64,000 bases of DNA. Origin: Bacteroidota bacterium. Its GTDB lineage: Bacteria > Bacteroidota > Ignavibacteria > Kapaibacteriales > Kapaibacteriaceae. This document shows, in pieces, positions 1 through 10,435 of this stretch (position 1 is the first letter of the stretch; each line of letters begins with the position of its first letter). A program made the position numbers and the translations under genes. The stretch is taken from the NCBI GenBank assembly GCA_018266735.1, contig JAFDZT010000004.1, forward strand, positions 468,094-532,093, read 5' to 3'. The notes under the pieces were generated by a model. It was not told where the DNA came from. It saw nothing but the letters and a program-made list of their open reading frames with translations, and did not search any database.

Positions 1-42
1 ATCGAAGACCTCGAAGAATCCGAACCGGTTTCAGGCGAGTAA
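1..42 (+). CDS. 3' end of an upstream gene, product unknown
   Basis: Reading frame 1 is open from the window edge to a TAA at 40-42 and encodes an acidic tail (IEDLEESEPVSGE). A strong terminator follows 22 bases later, which supports this being the true end of a transcribed gene. Too little is present to name the protein. Confidence 0.55.
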   Translation: MEDLEESEPVSGE

Positions 43-64
43 TGATCGGCCGATGATCTACGAC

Positions 65-98
65 GGGGACGCATCACACGATGCGTCCCCTTTTTTTT
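65..98 (+). terminator. Rho-independent terminator
   Basis: An 11-bp perfect stem (GGGGACGCATC / GATGCGTCCCC) with a 4-base loop is followed directly by eight T residues. It ends the gene finishing at 42 and insulates folC, which starts 20 bases further on. This is the clearest intrinsic terminator in the window. Confidence 0.95.
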
Positions 99-118
99 AC
101 GACCATCTCTAGCTGACC

Positions 119-1423
119 ATGGAATTGCAAGCCTTGCTCGACGAATTGTTCGCCATGACCTTCGTGGGCATCAAGCCAGGACTCGAACGCATCGAGATGC
201 TGTGCGCGTCGTTGGGAGATCCGCAGGACACGTATCCGGTGATCCATGTTGCGGGCACGAACGGCAAGGGCAGTCTCTGCGCCATGATCGCCGCCGTTCT
301 CCAAGGCGCAGGTCTGCGCGTTGGTCTCTACACGTCGCCACACATCGAACGCTTCAATGAACGCATCCGCGTGAACGGCGAACAGATCGCCGACGTGGAC
401 GTGGCACGTCTTGCCCGTCCTCTCATGGACGCGGCCGCCACCGTGCAGGGCACGTTCTTTGAAGTGACCACAGCCATGGCATTTCAATACTTCGCCGAGA
501 AGCGTGTGGATGTGGCCGTGATCGAGACCGGACTCGGTGGTCGACTCGATGCGACCAACATCGTCTCACCCATGCTAACGGTGATCACGTCCATCGACTA
601 CGATCACATGGAGTACCTTGGGTCGACGCTTGAAAGCATTGCCAACGAAAAGGCAGGCATCATCAAGGCCAGCACGCCGTGCGTGATCGCCGAACCACGA
701 CGGGAATTACGCGCCGTCTTCGAAGCTCGTTGTCTGCAAGTGGGCGCACCGTTCCTCTTTGTCGATGATGAAGTGCACGTCGACGTCGACACGTTCCACC
801 CCGATCTTTCCATGACGGTGAGCGTGATCACCCGTGACGATCGCTTCTACATCACCACCGATCTGTGTGGCGTCCACCAAGCCCGCACCGTGGCCACCGT
901 CGTCACGTGCTGGCCCACCCTTGAGCAATTGCTTCCACGTACTGCGGATGAGGCCGACAGCGCAGGTGGACATCGCGCATGGTACCTGCCCCTTGCCACC
1001 ATTACCGCCCTCACCGGACATCGGGGTCGGATCCAACTGTTGCAGGCAGATCCACCGATCGTTCTCGACGTGGCCCATAATCCGGCCAGCATGGTCGCAT
1101 TGGTGCAAACACTGCTGGCATGCGGGTATCAGCAGCACACGTTCGACGTGGTCTTTGGCGTGATGGCCGATAAGGACGCCTCCGTGATGATGGATGCGCT
1201 CTTTCCTCTCGTCCGCCGACTACACGCTTGTGCGCCAGTGTACAAGCGCGCCATGCCCGCCGATGGCGTGGCACAGATCGCCGCCGAGCACGACATTCCT
1301 ACGATCACCACGCACGAAAGCGTTGTCGACGCTGTTCGCGCTGCTGTGGCCACGCAAGCACCAGTGCTCATCTGCGGCTCGTTCTATGTGGCCGAAGAGG
1401 CATTGTCGTATTTTCGCACATGA
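119..1423 (+). CDS. folC: Bifunctional folylpolyglutamate/dihydrofolate synthase
   Basis: The 434-residue Mur-ligase-type enzyme adds L-glutamate to dihydropteroate and to tetrahydrofolates, using ATP, in the cytoplasm. The P-loop GTNGKGS is at residues 46-52. The family motif ETGLGGRLDATN is at 136-147, GHRGR at 300-304 and DVAHNP at 317-322; all are intact. Length is usual for the family. The start is the first ATG after the terminator and has no convincing Shine-Dalgarno sequence. The stop overlaps the purH start (ATGA), so the two genes for one-carbon and purine metabolism are probably translationally coupled. Whether it has both activities or only FPGS cannot be told from sequence alone. 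Confidence 0.95.
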   Translation: MELQALLDELFAMTFVGIKPGLERIEMLCASLGDPQDTYPVIHVAGTNGKGSLCAMIAAVLQGAGLRVGLYTSPHIERFNERIRVNGEQIADVDVARLARPLMDAAATVQGTFFEVTTAMAFQYFAEKRVDVAVIETGLGGRLDATNIVSPMLTVITSIDYDHMEYLGSTLESIANEKAGIIKASTPCVIAEPRRELRAVFEARCLQVGAPFLFVDDEVHVDVDTFHPDLSMTVSVITRDDRFYITTDLCGVHQARTVATVVTCWPTLEQLLPRTADEADSAGGHRAWYLPLATITALTGHRGRIQLLQADPPIVLDVAHNPASMVALVQTLLACGYQQHTFDVVFGVMADKDASVMMDALFPLVRRLHACAPVYKRAMPADGVAQIAAEHDIPTITTHESVVDAVRAAVATQAPVLICGSFYVAEEALSYFRT

Positions 1424-2949
1424 TCAAACGCGCCCTCCTCTCCGTTTCCGATAAGACCGGCATTGTCGACTTCGCACGCTCCCTGCATGAACTCGGTATC
1501 GAGATCATCTCCACCGGAGGCACAGCATCGACGATCGCCGCAGCCGGCATTCCCGTTCTCAAAGTTTCCGACATCACGGGATTCCCCGAGATCATGGATG
1601 GTCGTGTGAAAACACTGCATCCAAAGATCCACGGCGCATTGCTGGCCGTGACGGACAATGCAGAGCATGTGCAGGCTATGGATGATCACGATATCACGAA
1701 GATCGACCTCGTGGCCATTAATCTGTATCCGTTCGAGAGCACGGTGGCGCGCAGAGGAGCAACGCATGAAGAGATCATCGAGAACATCGACATCGGCGGC
1801 CCCGCCATGGTACGCGCCTCTGCCAAGAACTACAAGTTCACAACGATCATCGTCAACCCATCGCACTATGCTTCCATCATTGAGATGCTGAAACAAGGCG
1901 GCATGGTGGATGCATCGATGCGAGAGCTGCTGGCCATGGAAGCCTACTCACATACGGCACGCTATGATGCCCTGATCTCGCAGTACTTCGCCGCTCGCAA
2001 TAGCATCACGTTCCCGCACGAGACCGCGCTTCCGTTGATCACGGATCAGTCGCTGCGCTACGGAGAGAATCCGCACCAAAAGGCCGTTCTCTACGGTTCC
2101 TTCTCGAAGATCTTCACACAACTGCATGGCAAAGAGCTTTCCTACAACAACATCATGGACATCGACGCGGCCACGCGTGTGGTGATGGAGTTCGCAGAGC
2201 CAACCTGTGTGATCGTCAAGCACAACAATCCCTGTGGTGTTGGCTCCGGCTCCGACTTGGTGGACGCCTATCGCAAGGCCTTCGCAACCGATACCGTGAG
2301 TCCGTTCGGTGGCATCATCGCCATGAACCGTCCGGTGGATGCGACCATGGCCCAAGAGATCCATTCGTTGTTCGCGGAAGTGCTCATCGCCCCATCGTAT
2401 TCGGATGAGGCGCTCGCCATATTGCAGAAGAAGAAGGACCGTCGATTGATGACAGTGGACTACGAGCAGCTTGCCGCACTCTCTGGAGTTGACATTCGCG
2501 CCGTGGCGGGAGGCTTCCTCTTGCAAACGCCAGACGATCAGTTGCTCGACGAGCAAGCGCTTCGTGTGGTCACGGAACGTCAACCCACCGAAGAGGAACG
2601 TGCGGCCATGATGTATGCATGGCGCATTGCGAAGCATGTGAAGAGCAATGCCATTGTGTATGCATCGGCGGACAGATCGTTGGCCATCGGAGCAGGACAG
2701 ATGAGTCGCGTCGACTCAGCACGCATTGCCGTACGCAAGGCTCAAGATGCCGGCATCGATCTTTCCGGATGCGCCGTAGCTTCGGATGCGTTCTTCCCAT
2801 TTGCCGACGGGCTCCTCCAAGCCGCAGAAGCCGGCGCTGTCTGTGTGATCCAGCCGGGTGGAAGCGTTCGCGACGAAGAAGTGATCGCCGCCGCGAACGA
2901 ACAGGGCCTAACGATGATGTTCACAGGGATGCGGCATTTCCGACATTAA
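1420..2949 (+). CDS. purH: AICAR formyltransferase / IMP cyclohydrolase
   Basis: The 509-residue bifunctional enzyme performs the last two steps of IMP synthesis: 10-formyl-THF-dependent formylation of AICAR, then ring closure. The N-terminal MGS-like cyclohydrolase domain carries [11 protein letters not shown] at 62-72. The transformylase domain carries RYGENPHQ at 213-220 and the KHNNPCG motif at 267-273. I chose the ATG that overlaps the folC stop; an in-frame extension back to 1228 would lie inside folC and is not credible. The last 29 bases overlap the 3' end of the convergent lon-like gene. Confidence 0.96.
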   Translation: MIKRALLSVSDKTGIVDFARSLHELGIEIISTGGTASTIAAAGIPVLKVSDITGFPEIMDGRVKTLHPKIHGALLAVTDNAEHVQAMDDHDITKIDLVAINLYPFESTVARRGATHEEIIENIDIGGPAMVRASAKNYKFTTIIVNPSHYASIIEMLKQGGMVDASMRELLAMEAYSHTARYDALISQYFAARNSITFPHETALPLITDQSLRYGENPHQKAVLYGSFSKIFTQLHGKELSYNNIMDIDAATRVVMEFAEPTCVIVKHNNPCGVGSGSDLVDAYRKAFATDTVSPFGGIIAMNRPVDATMAQEIHSLFAEVLIAPSYSDEALAILQKKKDRRLMTVDYEQLAALSGVDIRAVAGGFLLQTPDDQLLDEQALRVVTERQPTEEERAAMMYAWRIAKHVKSNAIVYASADRSLAIGAGQMSRVDSARIAVRKAQDAGIDLSGCAVASDAFFPFADGLLQAAEAGAVCVIQPGGSVRDEEVIAAANEQGLTMMFTGMRHFRH

Positions 2950-5353
2950 GTCGACTTGCCGTATGTAGCACACCAAGATTGTGCTGCACCTTGCCGAACA
3001 CCGTCTCGATCGGGAATTTCTCGTCCTTGCCCATTACGCCAACGGTCATGCCCGTCATAAGGTAGACCGCTTCTTCGAGACGCTTCACAGGATAGATGAA
3101 GAACTCCTTCTTCTTCACAGCCTGGATGATCTCCGGACGCAGCATCAGGTCTTTCACATTCTGATGCGGGATCACAACGCCTTGTGTCCCCGTCAGCCCT
3201 CTGTCCTTACAGACCTCGAAGAATCCCGTGATCTTGTAATTCACGCCCCCGATCGGTTGGATATCGCCCTTCTGGTTGATCGACCCCGTGATGGCCATAT
3301 CCTGTCGAATGGGAACATTCGAAATGGCACTCAACAACGCAATGGTCTCGGCTGCCGACGCACTGTCGCCGTCGATCTCGCCATACGATTGTTCAAAGGC
3401 AATGCTCGCACTGAAGCTGATCGGCTGTGATCGCGAGAAGATGGCTCGAACAAGGCCACTCAAGATGAGCACGCCCTTGTTGTGAATGCTTCCGCTGAGG
3501 TCCACTTCGCGTTCGATGTTGATGATGCCTGCATTGCCTGCACTCACCGTGGCTGTGATCCGTGCGGGCTTTCCGTACGACTCGATACCGGTGGTGTACA
3601 CAGTAAGACCATTGATCTGTCCGACGCGCGTGCCCTTCGTATCGATGAGCATCACACCGGTGCGGATCTGTTCGCGATACTGCTCGTCGCTTTGATTATG
3701 TCGCCACCGACGTTGCTCTTCGGCATGATGCACATGCAACCGTGTGACCAGCGTGGCACCCGATCGCTGTGCGTAGAACGAGGCTTCACGCAGGAGATCG
3801 GCCACATAGCTGAACTGCAACGTGATCTTCTCTTGCGACTCCGTCATGGCCACTGCATACTCTGTCAGCGCCGCGGCACCGGACGGGTCGCAATGCAACA
3901 GCGACTCTTCGTTTGCCATGAGGGCAAAGAACTGCGCATACTGCTTGATCATGTCGGACGTGCGCTTTGCCTCGTGCCAGAACTCTGCATGCACCTTGAA
4001 CATCTTCGGAAAATCTTCGTCCTGCGACCAGAGGTGATTGTAAATGGCAACGTCGCCCATCAAGATCACCTTAACGTTGACCTTGATGTACTCCGGCTTC
4101 AAGGCTGTCAGCTGGAATTGGATCTCTGGATTCTGGATCTCCAATCGACCGTGCAACATCACCTTCTTCAATGCCTGCCATGCCGCCGCATCGCTCAAGA
4201 GATCGAGGGCGTTCATGATGAGGTATCCTCCGTCGGCTTTGAGTACGGCGCCTGCCTTGATCTGCGAGAAGTCGCTCACATAGAACCCGCGAGCATCATA
4301 GCGCTTTTCAATGGTGCCGAACAGATTCTGATACGTTGGCGATGTTTCTACGATCACCGGTGCCTTTTTCGTATCGGCATTATCGAGGATGAGATTCACG
4401 CCGTACCGACTGAAGGCCACCTTGATGGCCTCTTCCGCTGCATCGTCTGCCATGCCGGAGGCGCGTGCGGCAAAGAGCTTCACATAGTCGTCCAAGTGCG
4501 CGAGAATATCGTGTTGCACCTCAACAAGGAACTCCGACACACGCGAGCGCTTGAAGTGCTCGGAGATATCGTCGAACACGCCTTTCATGAGCACGCCGAC
4601 GGCTGCCTGATCGTGCTGCGAAAGCTCTCTGCGAAACTCGACCATGAGGCGCATCGACCGACGTCCGATCTCTGAAAGTTCTTCGCGCAATTGTGCATAC
4701 TGCTCGGCGATCACCCGCACTTGCTCCATCGTCATCGAGCCGGCCTTGACCAGCTCGTCGAGCTCTTCGATCTGATACGGCTTCCCGTCCACCACGGCAA
4801 AGATCTCCGTGTGGACGGCCCCATCATCTTCCTGTACCTGACCGACGGTGAATCCTGCGGGCTTGATCTTCGTGTCGAACTCTTTCAAAAAACCCTTCTC
4901 ATGCTCTTGGAATCGGGCGATGATGGACTTCCTGCTCGCCTGGAACTGGTCCTCTTCGAAGAGCTGCGGGATGCGGCGTTTGAGGAGTGCAATGGCCTCG
5001 TCCATCATGCGTGCGAACACCCGCCCCTCCGATGGCTTGAAACGCAAGAGCACTGGATTCTCGGACTGCTTGAAGTTGTGCACGTAGCAGAAGTCGTACA
5101 GGTCTTGCGGACCTTTCTCGATCTCCTCGAGCACGGTGCGGGCCGTGGTCATGCGGCCGGTGCCGCTCTGTCCGGAGAGATAGATATTGTACCCCTGCGA
5201 CGGGATCTGCGCACCAAGCGTGATCGCCTCGATCGCTCTGTCCTGTCCGATGATCTTGCGCAACGGACGGAGTTCCTTTGTGGACTTGAAGGTGAACGTC
5301 GACGTTGGACACGTCCACGTCAAATGCGTGTGCTTCAGAGGATTGATCTTCAT
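2921..5353 (-). CDS. Lon-family (S16) ATP-dependent protease, YcbZ/COG1067 type
   Basis: The 810-residue protein has an N-terminal AAA-related region and a C-terminal S16 peptidase domain (about 590-790). The catalytic Ser is in DGDSAS (near 664) and the Lys in GGVNYK (near 707), the expected Ser-Lys dyad. The P-loop at 61-69 reads GQSGTGRMT, with Arg replacing the canonical Lys. From memory Arg is common in this Lon-like subfamily, so ATP binding may be atypical rather than absent. It lacks the N-terminal LAN domain of housekeeping Lon. The ATG at 5353 overlaps the stop of the upstream nuclease gene (ATGA), so it is coupled to it. The 3' end overlaps convergent purH by 29 bases. The natural substrate is unknown. 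Confidence 0.88.
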   Translation of the reverse strand: MKINPLKHTHLTWTCPTSTFTFKSTKELRPLRKIIGQDRAIEAITLGAQIPSQGYNIYLSGQSGTGRMTTARTVLEEIEKGPQDLYDFCYVHNFKQSENPVLLRFKPSEGRVFARMMDEAIALLKRRIPQLFEEDQFQASRKSIIARFQEHEKGFLKEFDTKIKPAGFTVGQVQEDDGAVHTEIFAVVDGKPYQIEELDELVKAGSMTMEQVRVIAEQYAQLREELSEIGRRSMRLMVEFRRELSQHDQAAVGVLMKGVFDDISEHFKRSRVSEFLVEVQHDILAHLDDYVKLFAARASGMADDAAEEAIKVAFSRYGVNLILDNADTKKAPVIVETSPTYQNLFGTIEKRYDARGFYVSDFSQIKAGAVLKADGGYLIMNALDLLSDAAAWQALKKVMLHGRLEIQNPEIQFQLTALKPEYIKVNVKVILMGDVAIYNHLWSQDEDFPKMFKVHAEFWHEAKRTSDMIKQYAQFFALMANEESLLHCDPSGAAALTEYAVAMTESQEKITLQFSYVADLLREASFYAQRSGATLVTRLHVHHAEEQRRWRHNQSDEQYREQIRTGVMLIDTKGTRVGQINGLTVYTTGIESYGKPARITATVSAGNAGIINIEREVDLSGSIHNKGVLILSGLVRAIFSRSQPISFSASIAFEQSYGEIDGDSASAAETIALLSAISNVPIRQDMAITGSINQKGDIQPIGGVNYKITGFFEVCKDRGLTGTQGVVIPHQNVKDLMLRPEIIQAVKKKEFFIYPVKRLEEAVYLMTGMTVGVMGKDEKFPIETVFGKVQHNLGVLHTASRLNVGNAASL

Positions 5354-8310
5354 TGTACGATGCCCCAATGGTCTTTTCTGCAAATCTCTGAATAGGAACA
5401 GTGAAGGCAAGCCGAAGCGAGTGGCTTCACCGGATACCTACCGGAGCGCGCGGTCTGAATGAATGTCTCTGCCGGATCTTCTGCTTCCATCACCATCTCT
5501 CGCGTGAACTCGCGACGTAGTACCTCGTTGGGCTCCCGCATGGCGAGTCGACCCCCAAACGTTTGATAGAGACCAACATTGGGTTCCGCCTCGATCCCTG
5601 CCGCCCTCCACTGCGCCTGCACGGCAAGCATATAGAGCAACATCTGTGAATGCTCTCCGCGTGGCATCGATGAGAACGACGGGACGCTTGACGTGGTGGT
5701 CTTGTAATCGGCGATGTTGAAGAGCACGAGCTGATCCTGACGGAACACATCGATCCGATCGATCCGTCCTTTCACGCGCACCGTGGTCTGACCGACCATC
5801 ATGTTCGTGTCCACGTCGTACTCGAACACTGCCGGTCGAAACGCTTGCGCCTGCGCATGCTCACGCTCGACAAGCAGCCAGCGTTCCAGCAGACCCACGG
5901 CCGTTGGCGTTCCTCGAAAGACCCGTCGTTCCACGTCGGCATACATATGGTCGACGTCGTACCGCATGGCCACTCGATCATAGCAACCCAGAAGTCGATC
6001 GCGAAGTTCATCGATCGGATACATCATCACGTTGACCGGTCGATCGATCTGCTCATGCACCGATGCCGTTGTCGGCAGTCCCTGCAGCTCTGCAAAGAAC
6101 ATGCGCACCACGCTATGCAAGAGCGAGCCACGCTCCCGTCCGGACAGATTCTCTTGCTCATCGTCCGTCTGCGGCAGACCCAGCGCGTAGCGTGCGAAGA
6201 AACGGTACGGACATGCGGCCACCACGTCGAGTCGACTCGGCGAGATGTATGGTTCAACCGTCTGCAACAACCGCTGTCGCTCCTCTTCCTGCAACTCCGA
6301 GACAACATCTCCGAGCTGCCGCTCCGACGGATCATGCATCGGCACACCCATGCGAAGCATACGTTCCTTTGCACTGATCATCACATCGGCATGCAGGATG
6401 TCGGGGAGAGGAGTGGACGTACCATCGTGGTCATCCAGGAACTGCGACGGCATCGTATCGGATCCATCGATCGTGCGTGGGAAGGTGGCGAGGAGCAAGG
6501 CATCCGCTGCGTCTGTCACACTTGCCTTGATGTCGTAGAGTTCTTCACGTGCCTGTTCTACCCGTTCATCAGGAGGAAGTCCATCGTCCGACTCGCGCAG
6601 TGTTCGCGGAAACTCTCCTTCGACGCATCCCAGCATCACCACAAGCTTCCATTGGTTTGCACGGAGCATGTCCGCCGACGTGGCCAACGTCACGCCCTTG
6701 AGGCGTACATCGTCGATGCCCACCGTTGCCTCGCGAACGAGTCGACGGAACTCCTGCGCATGATCGGCAAGTGGCAGCGCAGGTGCACCGGCGATCGAGG
6801 CCATGCGTTCATAGCGTTGCAAGGCATCGTTGATCGCGTCCACCGCCGCACGGTCGGCCGTTGGTAGCATGCGCTCATCAGCCCGATGTGCCCTGGCGAT
6901 CGCGGCCGCTTGAATGCCGAGATCGCGGAGGATGCGATCCTGTACGAGTGTGCGGAATGCAGAGGCCGACATCGGTGCGCTGCCAACATCGCATCGCTCA
7001 CGCAACCACCGCACGGCTGCGCGTGCTCCTTCGAGCAATGTCCGTTCACGCATGATCTCCACGTCGTCGCCATCGTCATCATCCATCGCTGCTATGGTCG
7101 CACGACGTAGCTCGATCCGTTGCATCCAATCGTCGGGACCTTCACCACCATGGATGCGCAGGCGGGCAGATACTTGGACCAGCGACAGTACATGCACGTT
7201 CTCATCTCCGCTCACGTATCCGCTGCGGAGCAATCGCTCCACATCTGCCTTGCGCCATCCGGTGCTCATCATATCGAGCGCGGCCATCACGGCACTGCTC
7301 ACGCCGCACTGCGCAAGGCGCATGCGCTCCTTGGTGGCCAGCGGGATCGATGCCTCCATGGCCACGTCACGCACGATCTCTTCGTAGGCTGCAGTGCCGG
7401 GCGCAACGATGCAGACGTCGTGCAATGCAAGCGTGCCATCCAGCAATCCCTGCTTCACAAGGGTCAGCGCTGCACGTACCTCTGCACGTCGGTCGTGTTC
7501 GCTATGCACCACCTCGCGCAGCGGATGGGTCCTCTCCACGGCGACGTGTTCATACGTCCACCCTCGCAACACGAACTCTGAGATCTGTTCGAAGTTGCGC
7601 GTGCGCTCCACAACGTCTTCGTGTGGACGCGACCATTGGATGCCAACATCAATGTGGTCGGCAAGGGCCATCAGGAACTGCCGTTCTGATGCGGACAGCA
7701 CATGTATGCCCGTCACCATCATCCCCGTGATCTGTGTGGTATCACCGGGCAACACGAAGGGTACCGATGCATCGGCCTCGGCCATGGCATCGGCAAGTGC
7801 CGTGCACGTATCGACTGGATCGAGCCACTCGCCGCCCTTCCACCGTTCATAAGTATCCCACACCTGCAGGATGCGCTCGGTACGTCGCGGTAGCGGGCGT
7901 TCTTCGTCGGCCATGGACCGAAGTTCTTCCGTCGTGATCCCGTTCGCCTTCCATTGCAACACATCGGCAGCAGACAGACCGAGTGCTGATGCCGTGGTGC
8001 CATTGGCAATGGCCGCTTGACGGAACAGTACGCTCACATCGGAGGACGAGATCAAGGGTCGGTCGGGAAGGTACAGGGCGGCAAGGCGACGCATCAGATT
8101 CGACATCGTGAAGACGCGTGGCGGAAGACCGGCACCGATCTCGCGCATCCACAGCGCTGTTGCCGATCGGACGTGTGTCGACGTTGGAACAACGAGAATG
8201 ATGGATCGCGGTGGGAACGCTGCGCAGGCACGGATCGTGGCCTCGAGCGACGTTGCACGACAGGCCTGTCGTAACGGTGAGTCGTCGGTGCTGTAGGTCG
8301 TTCCGGGCAT
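5350..8310 (-). CDS. AddB-like PD-(D/E)XK nuclease / helicase-related protein
   Basis: The 986-residue protein resembles AddB/RexB subunits of double-strand-break end-processing complexes. The C-terminal nuclease domain shows the conserved His (GSLLHSV), GRIDRID and DYKT, a PD-(D/E)XK core. One Cys (AACPYRFF) before the core and three after it (ACLHCSYSEIC) match the 4Fe-4S staple of AddB and Cas4 nucleases. I see no Walker A motif in the N-terminal third, so helicase activity is doubtful. No AddA/UvrD-type partner is adjacent; the PcrA-like gene lies about 9 kb away. The ATG at 8310 was chosen because a longer frame to 8424 would run into the divergent lipoprotein gene. It is translationally coupled to the downstream Lon-like gene. 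Confidence 0.85.
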   Translation of the reverse strand: MPGTTYSTDDSPLRQACRATSLEATIRACAAFPPRSIILVVPTSTHVRSATALWMREIGAGLPPRVFTMSNLMRRLAALYLPDRPLISSSDVSVLFRQAAIANGTTASALGLSAADVLQWKANGITTEELRSMADEERPLPRRTERILQVWDTYERWKGGEWLDPVDTCTALADAMAEADASVPFVLPGDTTQITGMMVTGIHVLSASERQFLMALADHIDVGIQWSRPHEDVVERTRNFEQISEFVLRGWTYEHVAVERTHPLREVVHSEHDRRAEVRAALTLVKQGLLDGTLALHDVCIVAPGTAAYEEIVRDVAMEASIPLATKERMRLAQCGVSSAVMAALDMMSTGWRKADVERLLRSGYVSGDENVHVLSLVQVSARLRIHGGEGPDDWMQRIELRRATIAAMDDDDGDDVEIMRERTLLEGARAAVRWLRERCDVGSAPMSASAFRTLVQDRILRDLGIQAAAIARAHRADERMLPTADRAAVDAINDALQRYERMASIAGAPALPLADHAQEFRRLVREATVGIDDVRLKGVTLATSADMLRANQWKLVVMLGCVEGEFPRTLRESDDGLPPDERVEQAREELYDIKASVTDAADALLLATFPRTIDGSDTMPSQFLDDHDGTSTPLPDILHADVMISAKERMLRMGVPMHDPSERQLGDVVSELQEEERQRLLQTVEPYISPSRLDVVAACPYRFFARYALGLPQTDDEQENLSGRERGSLLHSVVRMFFAELQGLPTTASVHEQIDRPVNVMMYPIDELRDRLLGCYDRVAMRYDVDHMYADVERRVFRGTPTAVGLLERWLLVEREHAQAQAFRPAVFEYDVDTNMMVGQTTVRVKGRIDRIDVFRQDQLVLFNIADYKTTTSSVPSFSSMPRGEHSQMLLYMLAVQAQWRAAGIEAEPNVGLYQTFGGRLAMREPNEVLRREFTREMVMEAEDPAETFIQTARSGRYPVKPLASACLHCSYSEICRKDHWGIVQ

Positions 8311-8374
8311 GCTGTGAACGTTTCGTGGTTGGCTGTGTCGTAATTTGCCGCTGAATATCTGCGAGTCTTGCCAG

Positions 8375-9025
8375 ATGACCAAACATACGGTATCCCTCTT
8401 GCTTTGTATCATGACGTTCGTCATGATCGGATGCAGTGTAGGTCAACCGGTTCGCGTCCTCAAGCAACACGAGACCGTGCTCACCGGCAGTGTCGGCGGT
8501 CCGGTGGTCCCCTCCAAGGTCCCAACCATCGTTGTCCCCTATCTCACAGCAGGTGTCATGCACGGCATCTCGGACAACGTCACCGTCCACGGCAACCTTC
8601 ACGCCTTGATGACGGCATTTGCCGTTGTCGGCATCGACGTTGGTGCATCTGCACGTATCGTGAAGGAGAATGGCATCGTCCCCGAGATCACAGCAAGCGG
8701 TCGAATCATGATGTTCTCCGATCTTCGGAGCTTCGCTACATCGCGCATCTATCCCGACGTGTCCGTGACGGCCAGCTATGAAGTGGCCGAGCGTTGGCTC
8801 GTCTACGGCGGAGTGCACAACACCGTCCAATTCGTTGCACCGACCTATCTCGTTAGTCCCTACATCGGCTCGCTCATTCCCCTTTCTGACAAGTTCTCTT
8901 TGCAGGCGGAGTTCATCTGGCAGGCGGCGAACGTCGACACGCATTCCGGTGTCTTCGAAGGCACGTCGAGCATCGGTGGACGTGGCTCTGCCGGGATCTT
9001 TCTTGGAGGAGCGTACACGTTATGA
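8375..9025 (+). CDS. Lipoprotein of unknown function, possibly barrel-like
   Basis: The 216-residue protein begins with a type II signal peptide (MTKHTVSLLLCIMTFVMIGC), lipid attachment expected at the last Cys. The remainder alternates short hydrophobic and polar stretches (for example VSVTASYEVAERWLVYGGV) and ends in an aromatic-poor but strand-like segment. This suggests a small envelope beta-structure facing the periplasm or outer surface. I do not recognise a family. The ATG at 8375 is preferred over one at 8345 because it starts directly on the signal peptide. Its stop overlaps the next gene by 4 bases (ATGA). Confidence 0.7.
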   Translation: MTKHTVSLLLCIMTFVMIGCSVGQPVRVLKQHETVLTGSVGGPVVPSKVPTIVVPYLTAGVMHGISDNVTVHGNLHALMTAFAVVGIDVGASARIVKENGIVPEITASGRIMMFSDLRSFATSRIYPDVSVTASYEVAERWLVYGGVHNTVQFVAPTYLVSPYIGSLIPLSDKFSLQAEFIWQAANVDTHSGVFEGTSSIGGRGSAGIFLGGAYTL

Positions 9026-9846
9026 TCCGTTTCCTTGTTCTCCTTGCCGCCTTGCCCATCCTTACATCGTGCTCGCTCGATCCGTTCCTGTTCAACAGCA
9101 CAACGCTCGACCACTACACACTGTCCGATAGTGTGATCCCCGCCGACCGTCGCGAGCATGTACAACTCGTCGTGGATGGCGTGACGATCCATGGCTTCTT
9201 CGTGCGACAGGTGGACTCGCTGCATGGCGACCCTCCCTATACCATCGTCTATCATCACGGCAATCGTGACCATCTTGAATACTATTGGCCACGTGTTGAG
9301 TTGTTGTACAAGGCCGGCTTCAATGTGTTCGTGTACGACTACAACGGCTATGGCATGAGTGGTGGCACGAGCACGGAAACATCGCTGTATGCGAATGCGC
9401 GTGCTGCCTGGGACTACGTGTTCCGTCGAGCTGACGTCGACACCACCCTCATCGCCAACTACGGCTACTCGCTCGGCTGCGCGGCAGCGGTGGACGTGAG
9501 CACGAGCCATCGCACGCCACATGTATTGATCCTCGAAGCACCGTTCGCCTCGTCGGAATCGCTCGTGCAAAGCGGCACAATCCTCAACATTCCGGGCAGC
9601 TACGTGATGGACGGGGCCTTTGCCAACGATGCGAAGATCGGCTTGAACACCGCACCACTCCTCATTCTGCACGGTACGGTCGATCTCTTCATCCCCATCG
9701 ACCGCAACGGACGTCGCCTTTACGATCTCGCACGGAACCCGAAGACCTTCCGTGCTGTTCAGGGAGCTGGGCACGACAATATTCCAGAGGTAATGGGTCA
9801 TCAGGCCTACATCGACCTCATCACGGCGTTTATCAAAGGAAACTGA
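9022..9846 (+). CDS. Alpha/beta-hydrolase lipoprotein
   Basis: The 274-residue protein has a lipobox (LTSC, Cys17) followed by an alpha/beta-hydrolase fold. Visible features are YHHGN near 77-81, the nucleophile elbow GYSLG with Ser150, the acid Asp221 in HGTVD, and His251 in GAGHDN. The layout matches the BEM46/FrsA-like serine hydrolases, whose substrates are mostly unknown. As a lipoprotein it should act on the periplasmic side of the envelope. It overlaps the preceding lipoprotein gene by 4 bases, and ribE starts 1 base after its stop. The four genes from 8375 to 11928 therefore look like one operon. Confidence 0.85.
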   Translation: MIRFLVLLAALPILTSCSLDPFLFNSTTLDHYTLSDSVIPADRREHVQLVVDGVTIHGFFVRQVDSLHGDPPYTIVYHHGNRDHLEYYWPRVELLYKAGFNVFVYDYNGYGMSGGTSTETSLYANARAAWDYVFRRADVDTTLIANYGYSLGCAAAVDVSTSHRTPHVLILEAPFASSESLVQSGTILNIPGSYVMDGAFANDAKIGLNTAPLLILHGTVDLFIPIDRNGRRLYDLARNPKTFRAVQGAGHDNIPEVMGHQAYIDLITAFIKGN

Positions 9847-9847
9847 C

Positions 9848-10435
9848 GTGTTCACCGGACTCATCGAAGAAGTTGGAACAGTGCGTAGCATCGAGAACGC
9901 TGGCGATGGCGTTCGGATCGACATTGCAGCGCACGACATCATGTCCGACCTCGCCGTCGATCATAGTGTGAGCGTCAACGGCGTCTGCCTGACGGCAACG
10001 GCCGTGCATGCCGACCACTTCTCCGTGACGGCCGTGCACGAGACGCTCACCAAGACCACGACGGGTGCACTGCGCGTTGGGCATGCCGTGAATCTCGAGC
10101 GTGCCGTTCGCGTGAGCGATCGGTTGGGCGGACACATCGTGCAAGGACATGTGGACGGAACAGGCACTGTTGATGCCATCACGCATCTTGATGCGGGATG
10201 GGAACTATGGATCCGTTTTCCACGCACTTATGCCAAGTATCTCATCCCCGTTGGTTCCGTGTGTGTGAACGGCATCTCGCTAACCGTTGCGCGCATCGAC
10301 GACGATCGATTCATGGTAGCGCTCATTCCGCACACCATCGACCATACGACCATGAAACATATATCCGTTGGTGACGCCGTGAACCTTGAGTTCGACGTGC
10401 TCGCCAAGTATGTAGAAAGACTCCTCCATCCATGA
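9848..10435 (+). CDS. ribE: Riboflavin synthase, alpha subunit
   Basis: The 195-residue enzyme dismutates two 6,7-dimethyl-8-ribityllumazine molecules to riboflavin. It contains two lumazine-binding barrels. The first starts MFTGLIEEVG, and GHIVQGHVDGTG leads into the second, as in the family. The start is GTG, with AAAGGAA about 8 bases upstream. It follows the hydrolase stop by one base and overlaps the next gene by 4 bases. No FMN riboswitch is possible at this position, and no other rib gene is in the window, so control must come from the operon promoter upstream of 8375. Confidence 0.95.
   Translation: MFTGLIEEVGTVRSIENAGDGVRIDIAAHDIMSDLAVDHSVSVNGVCLTATAVHADHFSVTAVHETLTKTTTGALRVGHAVNLERAVRVSDRLGGHIVQGHVDGTGTVDAITHLDAGWELWIRFPRTYAKYLIPVGSVCVNGISLTVARIDDDRFMVALIPHTIDHTTMKHISVGDAVNLEFDVLAKYVERLLHP

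Noticed and set aside
1228..1419. N-terminal extension of purH
   Set aside because: It overlaps the end of folC in another frame; standard PurH starts at the ATGA overlap.
3482..4675. A 397-codon open frame opposite the Lon-like gene
   Set aside because: Same reasoning: shadow of a well-supported gene, with biased Cys/His/Leu composition.
5350..8310. Cas4 nuclease
   Set aside because: The Fe-S nuclease fold is shared, but length and N-terminal region fit AddB and there is no CRISPR context.
8380..8387. Promoter element (TATGTTTG on the - strand) for the AddB-like gene
   Set aside because: It lies inside the first codons of the divergent lipoprotein gene, 70 bases from the start, without a -33 partner; too weak to list.
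9800..9848. FMN riboswitch before ribE
   Set aside because: Only one base separates the hydrolase stop from the ribE start, so no aptamer can fit.
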